Shown piece by piece: positions 30,963 through 42,606 of a DNA stretch of 64,000 bases (position 1 is its first letter; the number at the start of each line of letters is the position of its first letter). The stretch covers positions 9,765,021 to 9,829,020 of the forward strand of contig OW388303.1 in NCBI GenBank assembly GCA_936450465.1. The letters run 5' to 3'. The notes beneath the pieces were generated by a model. The model saw nothing but the letters and a program-made list of their open reading frames with translations, was not told where the DNA came from and made no database searches. The position numbers and the translations under genes were made by a program. This stretch comes from Gibbula magus. Lineage: Eukaryota > Mollusca > Gastropoda > Trochida > Trochidae.

Positions 30963-31869
30963 GTGTGTCATTTCCGCATTTCTTCTTGATTAACTAAATT
31001 AGGGCTCATTAACAAGATACCAAACAGGTGTAAGTCATTAACTGTCGAATTTGCTCCGGCTCGTTAACAAGGGTGAGAATGACCGACGGTTAAGAAGGCA
31101 TAAGCCGAATACACAAAAACATTAGAGAATACACACTTGAGTATTCAGAACCTCTTTAGGTTATAAACGTTGCAAGATTGACGATTGCCTAAACTAAAGG
31201 AGTATTTTTGGTGTAATGCATTACGTGAAATAAGGAGCAGATGGTATTTGTTTTTACTGATTTAACAACTTTGCAATAATGAAAGGTACCCGTTGATTTG
31301 ATTTACCCGCGAGTAATAAACAACATATACAAGTTTGAGAGCGAGGTATTGCATTTGCAGTTGGTTTCGTATTCCGACATCGGTGACATTTATTGAATTG
31401 CTTGTTTTCAAAGGATACATATTGGCTATCAGCTCGTGTAACATACATCTTAGTTTCACAGAATTGCAATATTTACTGGCATATAGCACAGGTATTATTT
31501 ACAGTATTGGTTAACAAGAGGTTACAGCTATGAATTGTGGGCTTTCCGGTGTACTTATAAGATAAATTCTTTTTTCTAAAATTACTATAGGCGTTACATA
31601 CAATGAGAAAAGGATATTCCTATACAGTGTTACAATTTCTTCAATCCCTTTGACTCATAGGAAACTTATAGTATATTTCTCGTTAGCGCATTATTTTCAC
31701 AATAACAACAGTACCAAAGGGGTAAAAAAAAAATCAAATACGCAGAGGTTCAGAATACACCTGTGTATTGAAGGAGGTCGCCATAGTCAGTCATGTTGCT
31801 TTTATTGCCTGACAAACACATCTTGCTTCAACAATATATTCGGCGTATGGTATAGAACAAAAACAGATG
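30963..31869. other. no gene seen
   Basis: Non-coding DNA up to the MULE. Overlapping antisense frames at 31254-31489 show no domain. Confidence 0.5.
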
Positions 31870-32044
31870 ATTATAGGTAAAAAAGTCCTCGGTAAAAAAG
31901 TCCTCGGAAAAAAAGTATCAGTAAAAAAGTATTTGGAAAAAAAGTCCTTATTATTGTAAAAACAGATTAAAATGATCTTAACATAAATTTTAAGGTAAAG
32001 AAAACATAAGATTTAGTTAGAGTATTAAGTGCAAATTTAATTGT

Positions 32045-32232
32045 GAATTTAACACAATGGTTATACTCCAGGAAGTAGTCAGAGTACTGTTTGCCAATTA
32101 CAATGTTATTTTAACATTAGGTATAATCCGGGAAGTAGTGAGATTACTGTTTGCTAATTACAATGTGATTTTAACACAGTGGGTATAATCCAGGATGTAG
32201 TGAGAGTACTGTTTGCCAATTACAATGTGAGT
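32045..32232. repeat. ~63-bp tandem repeat, three copies, inside the MULE
   Basis: Each copy contains GTATAATCCAGGAAGTAGTG, AGTACTGTTTGCCAATTACA and a TTTAACACA end, with a few substitutions between copies. Confidence 0.8.
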
Positions 32233-32288
32233 TTAGCCGATTGAATCTAAGCATTTTGAGCTGATTAAATCAACTCATAAATTGAAAA

Positions 32289-33000
32289 TTGGCTTCTGAT
32301 GAAGATATAAAAGCATTTCCAATACATTACAATACTACAAATCTCATCATGGAAGTCATTCCTACCAACAAGGGTGGTTTGAAGCTAGTGTTAGATGGCC
32401 ACATGTACACTAAACATGCAACCCGCAAAACAAAGATTGTTTGGAAATGCAGCCGCAAGTCAAGTATTAACTGTCAGGGCCTGCTTTGGACTGACTTGCA
32501 GAATGAAAACCCGGTAGTAAGCAAGACTCATAACCACTCTGGTAATGATGTTCAAGTATCACTGACCAAACTCCGTATGTCAATGAAAAGAAGAGCAGCC
32601 CAGACCAAAGATAAACCAGGCCAAATCTACGCGGAAGCGACATCAGCTTTTAATGATGACGTGATAGCTCTACTTCCCGATCCAGAGACCTATATCTATA
32701 TGGACGGCAATTTCAAGATGGCACCAAAGATCTTCAGCCAGGTATTTCAAATTTTTAATACTAATTAGAATAATATAATAGACATTATAATAGTTATTTA
32801 TATCAAATGATAATAATAGTTATTTATATAAAGTTTATATAATATTTATATTTATATTATTCATAAATCCATTTTTTTTATTTCTAGGTATACTGTATCC
32901 GGGTACCATTCAACGACAACACTATAGTATCACAGCAGTGAACGCCCTCCTGCCGAACAAGACCCGAGCCTGCTACGAGGAGCTCCTGCAGGAGCCGTGA
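32289..33000 (+). pseudogene. FLYWCH zinc-finger / MULE transposase remnant
   Basis: The first frame (32289-32741, 151 codons) has a FLYWCH-type finger: KGGLKLVLDGHMYTK, then VWKC with Cys54, Cys62 and the His81-x-His83 pair. It is followed by YIYMDGNFKMAPKIFSQ, which matches the start of the MULE DDE domain (Asp139 as first catalytic residue). A GT-AG intron (32742-32887) fits, after which VYCIRVPFNDNTI continues and soon stops. In a shifted frame, VNALLPNKTRACYEELLQEP (32938-33000) matches the next MULE motif. The rest of the transposase is missing. FLYWCH fingers bind DNA, so a truncated binding protein is conceivable, but decay is more likely. Confidence 0.75.
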
Positions 33001-33149
33001 TGTCAGCTCCCGTGTGAATAAATGAGTTTATAACCAAAAACTAAGTTTTTAGTACTTTTTTTCCGAATACTTTTTTTCCTAGGTAAATTTGATACTTTCT
33101 TACCGATACTTTTTTACCGAGGACTTTTTTTCCGAACACCAAACAGATG

Positions 33150-33740
33150 CACTCACCATGAGCAAAGAGTAACAATACAGATGTGAAATTGCATGTTGAT
33201 GTTTATTATAGTGATTTTTCTGTGTAGCATTATATACTGAAATAGAGTATATTTCATAAAATCTGATGTGCCAAAATACCATATGTGATGATTTGAGTTC
33301 ACATAATCTAACTCGACTTGAATATAAATCCCAAAAGGCCACATATTTCACAATTACTTAAAGTTGAGTTACGTTTTCACATATGTACATGAAGCCGCAT
33401 TTGTGCACCCATTTTACGTATCTATAGGACCCACTAGTAAACCAACTGTGTCTTCTTTAGATAAGTTTCCAAAATTACATTGATTTGCGCGCACGCCTGT
33501 CTTGGTGCATTGAAGTTATTCTCACTATACTGAACGGGGGAAAATAGTTATTTTCAGTAGCTGTCTGTTGTGCTCGATATATATCATCGATGATAACATT
33601 TGACATATGGGAACAACAAACTCAATGTAGAGAATCTAGAGAGGTTTAGACATAATAACACATTAATACAACAGCATTTATTCCAGAGTTGTTGATATAT
33701 CGACATGAAAATATACCTGACAGAAATCATGGGTACACAG
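33150..33740. other. no gene seen
   Basis: AT-rich DNA between the MULE and the duplicated segment. The antisense frames at 33100-33351 have no recognisable domain. Confidence 0.45.
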
Positions 33741-34350
33741 AGGAACAGTAGATGGCCTTTACCACTGCGCTACCCCGCCCGTTATTTTAAAAAAACATAA
33801 GTCATTTGTTCAAATCATAAACATTTATAACAAAAAATGTTTTACCTTTAGTTTTACTTTTTTACAATATCTGTTTTACTGCCAGAAACTGATTTTATAT
33901 TTAACATTTTTTAGGATATCTGTGTCTCTTATGTATGTACATTTATACTCAAATATATAGCATTAACTTTCCATGTTTGTATATCATCCAGTCTCTCATA
34001 ACCCTAAAATGTGGTTGTATATCTATATATATTTGTTATGTGAGGTGAGGCCTTAACCGTCTGTCTGTGTATCTGAACAGAATATCTTAATTAAAGAGTT
34101 GTGATCATCACGGCCGTGCACAGCGTGTATTGAGTTGTGTAATGCCAGTGAATCTCCTTTGGCTGCCGCTAATTAGGGGTAATAAATTAATTTCGGTTTA
34201 GCTTTGCATTGTCAGACAAAGGCGTTATTTGTGTAACGGCATGTATATTCCATTACATTCAAGAACTGAATTTTGATGACATTTTACTTAGGAGAAATAA
34301 TTGTGTTTTGTCATCATTGAACCATGTTTTAATTATACCCTCCCGCCATC
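33740..34350. repeat. duplicated ~0.57-kb segment, copy A
   Basis: 33783-34350 matches 34668-35244 with few changes, including the stretches GTTTTACTTTTTTACAAT, GAGTTGTGATCATCACGG and TTAGGGGTAATAAATTAATT. Its left edge is a SINE head on the minus strand (GCGGGGTAGCGCAGTGGTAA, 33755-33776, a Pol III A box). Confidence 0.85.
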
Positions 34351-34420
34351 TAGATAATTCCGAATATTCTGTTAGTATCTCACCATAGCATGTGTATTAT
34401 GCAGCAAATATTTTAAAAAG

Positions 34421-34662
34421 GGGGACGTGAAGTGATTTGGAGTTTAACGCCCCTCTCAAGAGTATTTCACGGCTGCTAGTATTATGGAAGGGAGAAATCC
34501 CGCGAACCATGGTACTAGCTGAAATTCAGTGTAGCATTGCACCCAAACCTCACTGCGTATAGAACAGTTCTCTACTGCAGACAAAGCTGCTGTGATCTTG
34601 GCGGGGTTTGAACTCCGGATCCGAAGCCGAAGGCGTTTGCACCCGCTACCCGCCCCTTATTT
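34421..34662 (-). mobile_element. tRNA-derived SINE
   Basis: On the minus strand it starts GGGGCGGGTAGCGGG (A-box-like), has GGAGTTCAAACCCC (B-box-like) about 45 bases on, a unique body, and ends GGGGCGTTAAACTCC. The flanks TATTTTAAAA and TATTTTTAAAAT look like a slightly diverged target duplication. The GCGTTAAAC end is shared with the short retroposons at 42659 and 43605. Confidence 0.65.
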
Positions 34663-34667
34663 TTAAA

Positions 34668-35244
34668 ATACAAATTACATGTTGATTTGAACTTGAAAAT
34701 ATGTCATTTGTTCAAATCATTAACATTTATAACAAGAAAGGTTTTACCTGTAGTTTTACTTTTTTACAATTTCTGTTTTACTGCCAGAAACTGAGTTTAT
34801 ATTTTGCATTTTATTTGGATAGATGTATCTCTTATGTAAGTACATTTATACTCAAATAGATAGCATTAACTTTCCATGTTTATATTTTATCCAATCTCTC
34901 ATAACCCAAAAAGATGGTTGTATATCTATATATATTTGTTATGTGAGGTGAAACCTATGTCTGTGTGTCTGAACAGAATATCTTAATTAAAGAGTTGTGA
35001 TCATCACGGCCCGTGCACAGCGTGTATTGAGTTGTGTAATGCCAGTGAATCTCATTTATCTGTCGCTAATTAGGGGTAATAAATTAATTTCGGTTTAGCT
35101 TTGCATTGTCAGACAAAGGCGTTATTTGTTCAACGGCATGTATATTCCATTACAGTCAAGAACTGAATTTTGTTATGACATTTTACGTAGGAGAGATAAT
35201 AGTGTTTTGTCACCATGTTTTAATTGTACCCTCCCGCCATTTTG
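34668..35244. repeat. duplicated ~0.57-kb segment, copy B
   Basis: Second copy of 33783-34350, separated from it by the SINE and about 70 further bases. Both copies abut SINE head sequence on the left, so the duplication probably followed or used the SINE. Confidence 0.85.
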
Positions 35245-35249
35245 TATAT

Positions 35250-36480
35250 ATAACGACACCAGACTGGGTGGCGCCAATTTGATTACCTAGGGGTATCAAG
35301 ATTTAATCTACAATTATGACGAACAATACCTATGTCTACGCAACATGTGATTGTGAAAATTTGCCTTTATCGCGTTTTGTTCTTTTTAGTTGAATGAATT
35401 CAAATCACATGTATTCAATGGTAAGTGCATTGTAAATATATAATGCCAATATTATTACTTCAAACATAGTTGATATATTATAATAAACAGAGCATCCTGG
35501 AAAACATTATTTGTAAATCTAATTCATTAAGAACCTTATATGTTGTTAAATAATGGTCTTTCATAATTAGCTGTGCATACGATTCTAGACGTTTAAAATG
35601 CATTATTCTAGTCCAATCTGATAGGATTTAAAAACACACTTTACATTATTTCCGGTTTGAAGCATTAAGAAGTACCCTTAGTTGGCTTGAATATTAGGTT
35701 TAGTTAATGGATAATGACACTAGTTATGATGATACTGAATATTTCTATAAACTCAAGGCTACTTGGCTTGGCTGCTAACAGAGCATAATAAGGTTAACAA
35801 GAGTTACATATATTGACAATAAGTGTACAACTTAACACGTGGTGACAGCATATGGATAGTTTGATCTAGGTAGCGATATTTTCTGTTTGAAATAAAGTAT
35901 TGATATTAAATATTGAAGGCTATACGATGAACGTTTTTTAAATAAATTGTTAAAGTGTGGTGATGGTATAAACCAAAATATGAGAAAGATATTTGTCAAG
36001 ATCATATATTTCCCTTTATCATTATTTTAAGCTGAATCAATATAACCCATCATTTTTAACGAGGAATAGTTAAACTACACCGGTATGTAGGTAAATGAGT
36101 TCACAATACATTAAGGTAATATTGATGTCACTGGATTTTAGATGCTATACAAATGCATTAGAATGTCTAGCTTCCAAAGACAAAAAAACGGTACGCACCA
36201 GTAAATCTGTTTTATACAATCTTGAAAGCAAAACGATTTTGCCTATCATCTTGGGAGTATTTTTTATTCCAAAATCGTATAACAAATCAGTTCTCTTTAA
36301 CACTTAATAGTGTAGATATCGCATTCGGTGTGACACTTTACCATGCTAGTACATTGAGTAGTGAAACGTCCTGAGTTAAAGTCCAGTGATGAAGGTGCTG
36401 TGATGGGAGGTTACCGGCTGTCATGTATAGCGTTATAGAATTTCATTGAAGTGCGATAAGTAATCAATCGTCATGAGTTT
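35250..36480. other. no gene seen
   Basis: AT-rich DNA. The frame at 36095-36307 has no recognisable domain. Confidence 0.45.
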
Positions 36481-36827
36481 CATAACTACCTGTCGCAAAT
36501 GGAATAGTATACTCAAATAGTACACTTATATCAACATCTTATTACATTCAATGCAACAGGTACTAAATATGTATTTTAAAATATTTGTTAAAACTTTGTA
36601 TATGAACTATATGGTATGTGAATAAACTTCTCTCAATTAAATTGCCACACAATCATGGAATATATATTGAATATCTGTCGCAAGTCGTGTCATACTCAAA
36701 AGGACATCAACTCAGCTTGTCACACATCCTTACATCCTATGCATCATGTACAGATTGTATGCTAAGATCACATCTTTGTTTATGAACTATATGGTATGTG
36801 AGTAAACCTAGTATCTTGTGAATATAT

Positions 36828-37738
36828 GTCGCACATGATGTAATACTCATAGAGCAAAATTAAATCATCTCTTTATATTAATACTTTCACTTACATGCTA
36901 TGCCTATATATATGTCGCACATGATGTAATACTCATATAGCACAATTAAATCAACTCTTTATATTAATACTTTCACTTACATGCTATGCCTATATATATG
37001 TCGCACATGATGTAATACTCATAGGGCACAATTAAATCAACTCTTTATATTAATACTTTCACTTACATGCTATGCCTATATATACGGTATGTCGCACATG
37101 ATGTAATACTCATAGAGCACAATTAAATCAACTCTTTATATTAATACTTTCACTTACATGCTATGCCTATATATATATGTCGCACATGATGTAATACTCA
37201 TATAGCACAATTAAATCAACTCTTTATATCAATACTTTCACTTACATGCTATGCCTATATATATGTCGCACATGATGTAATACTCATATAGCACAATTAA
37301 ATCAACTCTTTATATTAATACTTTCACTTACATGCTATGCCTATATATATGTCGCACATGATGTAATACTCAAATAGCACAATTAAATCAACTCTTTATA
37401 TTAATACTTTCACTTACATGCTATGCCTATATATATGTCGCACATGATGTAATACTCATATAGCACAATTAAATCAACTCTTTATATTAATACTTTCACT
37501 TTCATGCTATGCCTATATATATGTCGCACATGATGTAATACTCATAGAGCACAATTAAATCAACTCTTCATATTAATACTTTCACTTACATGCTATGCCT
37601 ATATATATGTCGCACATGATGTAATACTCATAGAGCACAATTAAATCAACTCTTCATATTAATACTTTCACTTACATGCTATGCCTATATATATGTCGCA
37701 CATGATGTAATACTCATATAGCACAATTAAATCAACTC
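36828..37738 (+). repeat. 86-bp satellite array, about 10.6 copies
   Basis: The unit contains GTCGCACATGATGTAATACT, CAATTAAATCAACTC, TTAATACTTTCACTTACATG and CTATGCCTATATATAT. Copies start at 36828, 36914, 37000, 37091, 37179, 37265, 37351, 37437, 37523, 37609 and 37695. Spacing is 86 except 91 and 88 where TA-rich bases are added. Older, diverged unit pieces precede the array near 36488 and 36675 (CTGTCGCAA...). Confidence 0.95.
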
Positions 37739-37953
37739 AACAATGATGACTGGATGCGTCGCATTTCGACTTGCTTACAAGTCTTTTCAACAGTGTGGAG
37801 CATTTTCAACATGGCGAATATATAGGTAGCTTAAACAATGTACAATAGACGTTGATTGATTGGTAAATGACAAGTGGTTAGCTTGATTAGCACACAATAA
37901 ACTATTTACGAGGGATTAAAATTTCAGTCATTGCAGGTCTCACATCCTGGCCC

Positions 37954-38235
37954 TCAGTCAATGAATTGATCATTTGTTTCAATTGCATAATTGACATTTC
38001 TATCATACATGTAGTTTCGGGGAGTATACGATTTTGTGCTTCTTGAAAAAGTTCTTCTTATAAAATCAAATTTACTCCAAAGACCTTTGTTCACGGTGTT
38101 TGGAGAGGAATCTAAAGAGGTGTTATTAAAGTCAATGTTTGTTGTTTCTGTTGGTGACACAGTGGTTTGGTCGGTTGCACTTGTGTTGGTTTGGTCTAAG
38201 TCCTCAGTTGATAATAGCACTGGGGACTGATTCAT
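37954..38235 (-). CDS. hypothetical 93-aa Ser/Thr/Asn-rich frame
   Basis: Begins [20 protein letters not shown] and ends with a more globular-looking stretch ([19 protein letters not shown]). There is no signal peptide or membrane segment and I recognise no family. It lies between the 86-bp satellite and the (TA)n tract inside the large element. It could be a terminal exon of a transposon protein or a chance frame. Confidence 0.2.
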   Translation of the reverse strand: MNQSPVLLSTEDLDQTNTSATDQTTVSPTETTNIDFNNTSLDSSPNTVNKGLWSKFDFIRRTFSRSTKSYTPRNYMYDRNVNYAIETNDQFID

Positions 38236-38284
38236 CCCCTTCTATATACATTTACTTCACGTGAGACCTTCCTCAACTTTTTCA

Positions 38285-38285
<1 letters not shown>

Positions 38286-38376
<91 letters not shown>
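38286..38376. repeat. (TA)n microsatellite, about 90 bp
   Basis: Uninterrupted TA dinucleotides. Such tracts can extrude cruciforms and are often misassembled in length. Confidence 0.95.
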
Positions 38377-38379
<3 letters not shown>

Positions 38380-39220
38380 CAAGACCCACGCCATTATAGC
38401 GTAGACTTTGTAGATTTTGTCAAAATGTGGAAACTGAAGTTCATTTTATTTCAGAATTCCACTTTTACAACGACCTCAGAAGTAATTTAATCAAGATGTT
38501 TATAATGTAACGGGGCCTTTAGATCTTTTTATCAAAATGTTAACGGAAAATAACCCCAAACGCATAACATGCATCTGTACAGCCATAAGAAATATGGTTT
38601 ATAGATGGAAATTATTTTTATCATTCTTATATCTATTTACTTACTTATTTAATTACTATTATAAACCCGTATCATTGCTATTTTACCTACCGGTACCTAT
38701 ATTTACGAATATGTTGTACACTGTTTTATCTTGTAAAGTGTCCCATTAGCCAAAACTTGGCTCGTTGTTTAATTTATAGTTTATGTCTTTTATACATGCT
38801 TTTTACAATGTATATTTAACTTGTGACATTCTGATAAAATATATCTGTCTGTCTGCCTGTCTATATCTATCATAACTGTTTATTTGAACTGCTATATCGA
38901 ATCACAAAGTGATTACAATATGGCATTAATGAACAATGTTTAACAATCAAATAGCAATCTAAATAATCAAAACGTTATGGTTCCTTTAATATGTCCCCGT
39001 CACCTTGCTAAATGTTGCTGTCGCAGTTGAATTCTGTAATATTTTCAGCTTTTTCTGACTGGCAAAAAATGTAAAACTGCTGTAAATGGTAACTAATAAA
39101 GTGATTTGGTTCACCAATTGCCAAACAATAGATCCATATTCATTTTTATGTAAGTAGATATTTTCATGAGATGATACTTATAATATCTGTATAAGTTACT
39201 AAATCATTTAAGTCATAATG
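38380..39220. other. no gene seen
   Basis: AT-rich DNA; the 70-codon frame at 38537-38749 is hydrophobic and has no recognisable family. Confidence 0.45.
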
Positions 39221-39224
39221 CCGA

Positions 39225-39790
39225 ATTGGTCATATTTTCATCAAAGGTAATTTTTCCATTAAAGACATTTTTATCATCAAAGTAATTTTTTTTTTTTTTT
39301 ACCAAAGTCAATTTCTTCACAAAAGTAAATTTTTCATTAAAGTCAATTTATTATCAAAAACAATTTGTTAATCAAATTAATTTTTTAAATTAACAACATT
39401 TATGTTATCAAAGTAATTTTTTTCCATCAAAGTCATTTTTTTTCATCAAAGTCATTTTTTTTCATTGAAGTAATTTTTTTTCATCAAAGTAAAATTTTTC
39501 ATCAAAGTAACTTTTTTCATCAAAATGTAACTTTTTGCAATTAATATTAATTTATCCATTAAAGCAAATATTTTAATCAAAATAATTTTTTCATCAAAGT
39601 CTTTTTTCCCATCAAAGTCAAAATTTTCATACATATCATTTTTGTCTTCATCAAAGTCATATTCTCCATACAAGTCACTTTTTCTTTAAAAGCATTTCTT
39701 TTCATCAAAATAGTTTTTAATTAGAGTAATGTTTTATTAGCAATGTTCAAAGCAACTTTTTTCAATAAAGTTACGTTTTGATGAAATTAT
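39225..39790. repeat. degenerate ~18-bp minisatellite (TTTTTCATCAAAGTAA type)
   Basis: About 25-30 variable copies of TTTTTTCATCAAAGTCA or similar. Antisense translation gives repeated Asp/Phe/Lys words (DFDEK), explaining the open frame at 39452-39673, which I do not call a gene. Confidence 0.85.
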
Positions 39791-39839
39791 TTTATTTTTA
39801 TTACAACATGGTAAAAAACCTGTCTGAATATTTACAAAA

Positions 39840-40039
39840 CTTTAATCTTATTTAATCACCTTTACAAATATTTAATCTCAGAGTAAATATGGAGTAAATA
39901 TGGATTAAATGTGATATTTACTCCCCTTTACTCTGTTGTAAATTGTGTCTTTAATCCGGAGTAAAGGGGAGTAAAGGGGATTAAATGACATCTTTAATCC
40001 ATATTTACTCCGGATTAAATAGGACTTTTTCATCCAGTG
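39840..40039. repeat. right subterminal repeat array of the large element
   Basis: Carries TTTAATCCGGAGTAAA and the inverse TTTACTCCGGATTAAAT, the same words as the left array, and ends in CCAGTG at 40034-40039. Confidence 0.75.
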
Positions 40040-40566
40040 GTTTGTGCAGTGAATCAAAACTCTAAATAACGAACGTCAAACAATCACATGAACACGTATC
40101 GGGAATTAAATTTGAAATCACTACTGAAAATCAATTTATTGGTACATTTCTTCAAAAGTTTAAAACAAGAATTTCTTTAAAATAGTGCGTTACTTTTACA
40201 ATCGTAGTAGTTAACCACACAATGGAACATAGAAACAACATTATTATTTTTATTGGTTATTATGTACGTGGAAACATCCATACAATTTGGTATTCTTTCC
40301 ATATATTCTCTTCATGACATTCCATGGACAATCGTAGGTACAATATGTATTTTATCATATTGAAATAGGTGGAAATGTACTCAAAAGTTGTTGATATTCA
40401 TTTCAAACAATCATGCAGTCGAAAATGCTAAACTGAATAAGTTGAAGTTGATTGAAGTGAAAGCCTGTTTATAATGCGCATATGAGAATGTGACTATTGA
40501 CAGTGAAACCAAGTGCAAGAGTTGCACATAAGAAGTTCATTAACCGTGAACAAGGGTTGGTTTTAA

Positions 40567-41240
40567 TTATACCCCACTTCCGGTCTCGTTGCTATGGTTT
40601 CTTTTGTTACAAGTGTAGGTGTATTAGCCGATAGACCTACACTTTTTCTGATAAACCTACACGTTTTTACAACTGAGAAACAATGTGGTCAATTTTCTAA
40701 ATTTCCAAATTCTAAGTGATGATACTTTATAAAATGTCAGATTATAAATAAACATATAAGGAACCTGGGATCGAACCCGTGTCCTGTTGCTTTCTGGCCG
40801 AACGACCTTACCATTACACCACGAAGCCAGTTCATGACCAAAGGAATAAGGTTCTTATAATGCGTGAAATAATATCACAAATTTATGTTTTTCTTTTTAT
40901 ATAAGAATGTAATTTAATTTTGGGTGCAAAATGTCTTAACATACTGAAAGTTGTTTCTGTTTTCTCTAAACTTTGGCAAGTTGACATGCTGTTTATAGCG
41001 TCAGCTGTACATTTCAGCAAGATGCACGTGCATCTGCGTTGACAATGCCGTCATTGGGCCATATCAATTAGATTTCGAGCCCCAAACATGGGTAACCATA
41101 CAACGCAGCACAGGCTGCGTTGTCACAGACGAGGCCGTATTTGGGTTGTGCGTTTCATGCACAAGCTTGTTTACAGCTGTATTTGTTTAGAAATATTATG
41201 AAATAGTATCCGCTTACACCCGACCGTAAGTGGGGTATAA
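40567..41240. mobile_element. possible 674-bp DNA element with 20-bp inverted ends
   Basis: The left end TTATACCCCACTTCCGGTCT matches the reversed right end TTATACCCCACTTACGGTCG at 18 of 20 bases. No clear target duplication. It encloses a tRNA-like sequence. Confidence 0.45.
40761..40830 (-). other. tRNA-like sequence (pseudo-tRNA or SINE head)
   Basis: On the minus strand TGGTGTAATGG resembles an A box and GGTTCGATCCC is a perfect B box, with tRNA-like spacing. The putative anticodon and T stems pair over only about three base pairs and the acceptor ends do not pair, so a working tRNA is unlikely. Confidence 0.5.
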
Positions 41241-41244
41241 GACA

Positions 41245-41392
41245 GATATACCCATACGTTTCCTTGTGTATCAAATGATACCCTACACTTTTCCCCGTTG
41301 GAGCCTTATTCGGCTCCGCCTCGCAAGGGCCCCACGAGGAAAAGTGTAGGGTATCATTCGATACACTCGGAAAAAAGTATGGTTATATCTCT
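41245..41392. repeat. long hairpin, ~48-bp arms
   Basis: GTATCAAATGATACCCTACA at about 41268 pairs with its near-perfect reverse complement ending near 41368. Pairing extends outward with mismatches to ATACCCATAC / GTATGGTTAT. The loop contains a smaller GGAGCC/GGCTCC hairpin. It may be a MITE core or a fold-back RNA. Confidence 0.75.
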
Positions 41393-42600
41393 CACATACA
41401 CATCAATGACAGTCTCTAAAAACATTGTTACACGTATATATAATACTGCTATTCCGGAAGGCTGTGGTACATTAGTAACAGATTTTGGGCGTGACCAAAT
41501 AATATTTTATTGTTTTATGATTTTATTACATTTGCTTTGTGAACCCTACTATTTACGGACCACTCTTGTTGTAATCTCATATACTCGTATAATCGTAATA
41601 AATATTATACTGGATGACTTATACTCTGCAACGGATTCTAGTTCGTCACTGTTGACATACGGATGTAGTTTATAATTATGTAAAGTCACGTACCGATTGT
41701 GAATGTGAACTTTGTTTCCTTCACTGTAGCGTATTGGTAATGAAGAACCAGTTACCTCGATTATACTTCCATGTGTATATAATAACGAGTGTTCGCGTGT
41801 AACACCGGAAGTGTGCTTCTGTTGAGAGCTAGCAGACCGCATGGCTGCCAAATGTACTTAGCCACATGTAAACCAGTCACCAGAATGACTACACTTTATT
41901 CCCCGGAACAACAAGTGTTTGTTATGCGCCAAAGTCATCACATTCACTGAATCTACATCAACCTCCAACAACACGAAAACTTGACTATAGATATTACAAG
42001 TCGGAAGCTGAATATTTGTGTCGGCAAAACACGCAGCATTATAAGATCAATTGCAAATAATTGTTTAATTTTACCTATTTTTGGCCAAATTTATACCCAA
42101 TTGCTACTTAAACACTTTTTAAATTGGTTGGTTTAGAGCCCCATTTACATGGAATTATTTTTCGCAAAATAATACGTTGGATGAAAAGAAGTTATATGTA
42201 AGTTTTGAAATAACCCAGTGTTTTCTAGATTCAGTATATATATCTAATTAAAAATAATGCAGCGTTTTTCTTTTTGTTCCATTATTTTCTTGATGTTTTC
42301 AGTTCAGTCTAGACTTGCTGTATGATGCCCTAGACTGTATTATAGGCTCTTAATTAAACAGGCATGCAGCAGGACTACTGTATTTCTCTCAATAGATTTC
42401 AACATCCATTTGGATCATGTGCGTACTATACCCAAAGAACAAACTAATGTTTGAAAGACGTTTCACAACAGTGATATTTGAATACACAAACGTAATTTAA
42501 AGACCCAATCGCATGTCAGTCTGATAATATAATTACAATATCATTAGAACATAGTATTGCATTAGATGAACACCTCAAACGAAGATATCAGAACAACAAG
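41393..42600. other. no gene seen
   Basis: Overlapping frames at 41298-41675 (+) and 41549-41851 (-) partly run through the hairpin and show no domain. Confidence 0.45.
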
Positions 42601-42606
42601 GGTATT

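Larger units (their letters stand above)
31870..33140 (+). mobile_element. Mutator-like element with 9-bp target duplication
   Basis: AAACAGATG occurs directly outside both ends (31861-31869 and 33141-33149). Each end holds several inverted copies of a ~15-base motif GGTAAAAAAGTCCTC or GGTAAAAAAGTATC: 31876-31950 forward and 33050-33135 reverse. The outermost five or six bases do not pair. A 9-bp duplication is the usual MULE length. Inside lie three ~64-bp tandem repeats and a FLYWCH/transposase remnant, so the copy is internally deleted and non-autonomous. Confidence 0.75.
27236..40039. mobile_element. candidate 12.8-kb CACTA/EnSpm-type DNA transposon
   Basis: The left end reads CACTGGGAAAA and the right end, reversed, CACTGGATGAAAA. 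Both continue into CCTATTTAATCC-GGAGTAAATAT motifs, and both ends carry arrays of that motif (27260-27590 and 39840-40020). GTT flanks both ends (27233-27235, 40040-40042). CACT-type termini, a 3-bp duplication and subterminal repeats are hallmarks of CACTA/EnSpm elements. No transposase is recognisable inside, so it would be non-autonomous or decayed. It holds several nested insertions. Removing it brings the actin-5/actin-6 distance close to the array period. The inverted repeats are short and imperfect, so two unrelated ends remain possible. Confidence 0.5.

Noticed and set aside
36828..37738. Regularly spaced repeat that could be mistaken for a CRISPR array
   Set aside because: The whole 86-bp unit repeats; there are no variable spacers, and the DNA is eukaryotic.
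39452..39673. Acidic/lysine-rich antisense protein
   Set aside because: It is the translation of the ~18-bp minisatellite, with no start context or domain.
40761..40830. Functional tRNA gene on the minus strand
   Set aside because: A and B boxes are present, but the acceptor, anticodon and T stems do not pair adequately. It is better read as a pseudo-tRNA or SINE head.
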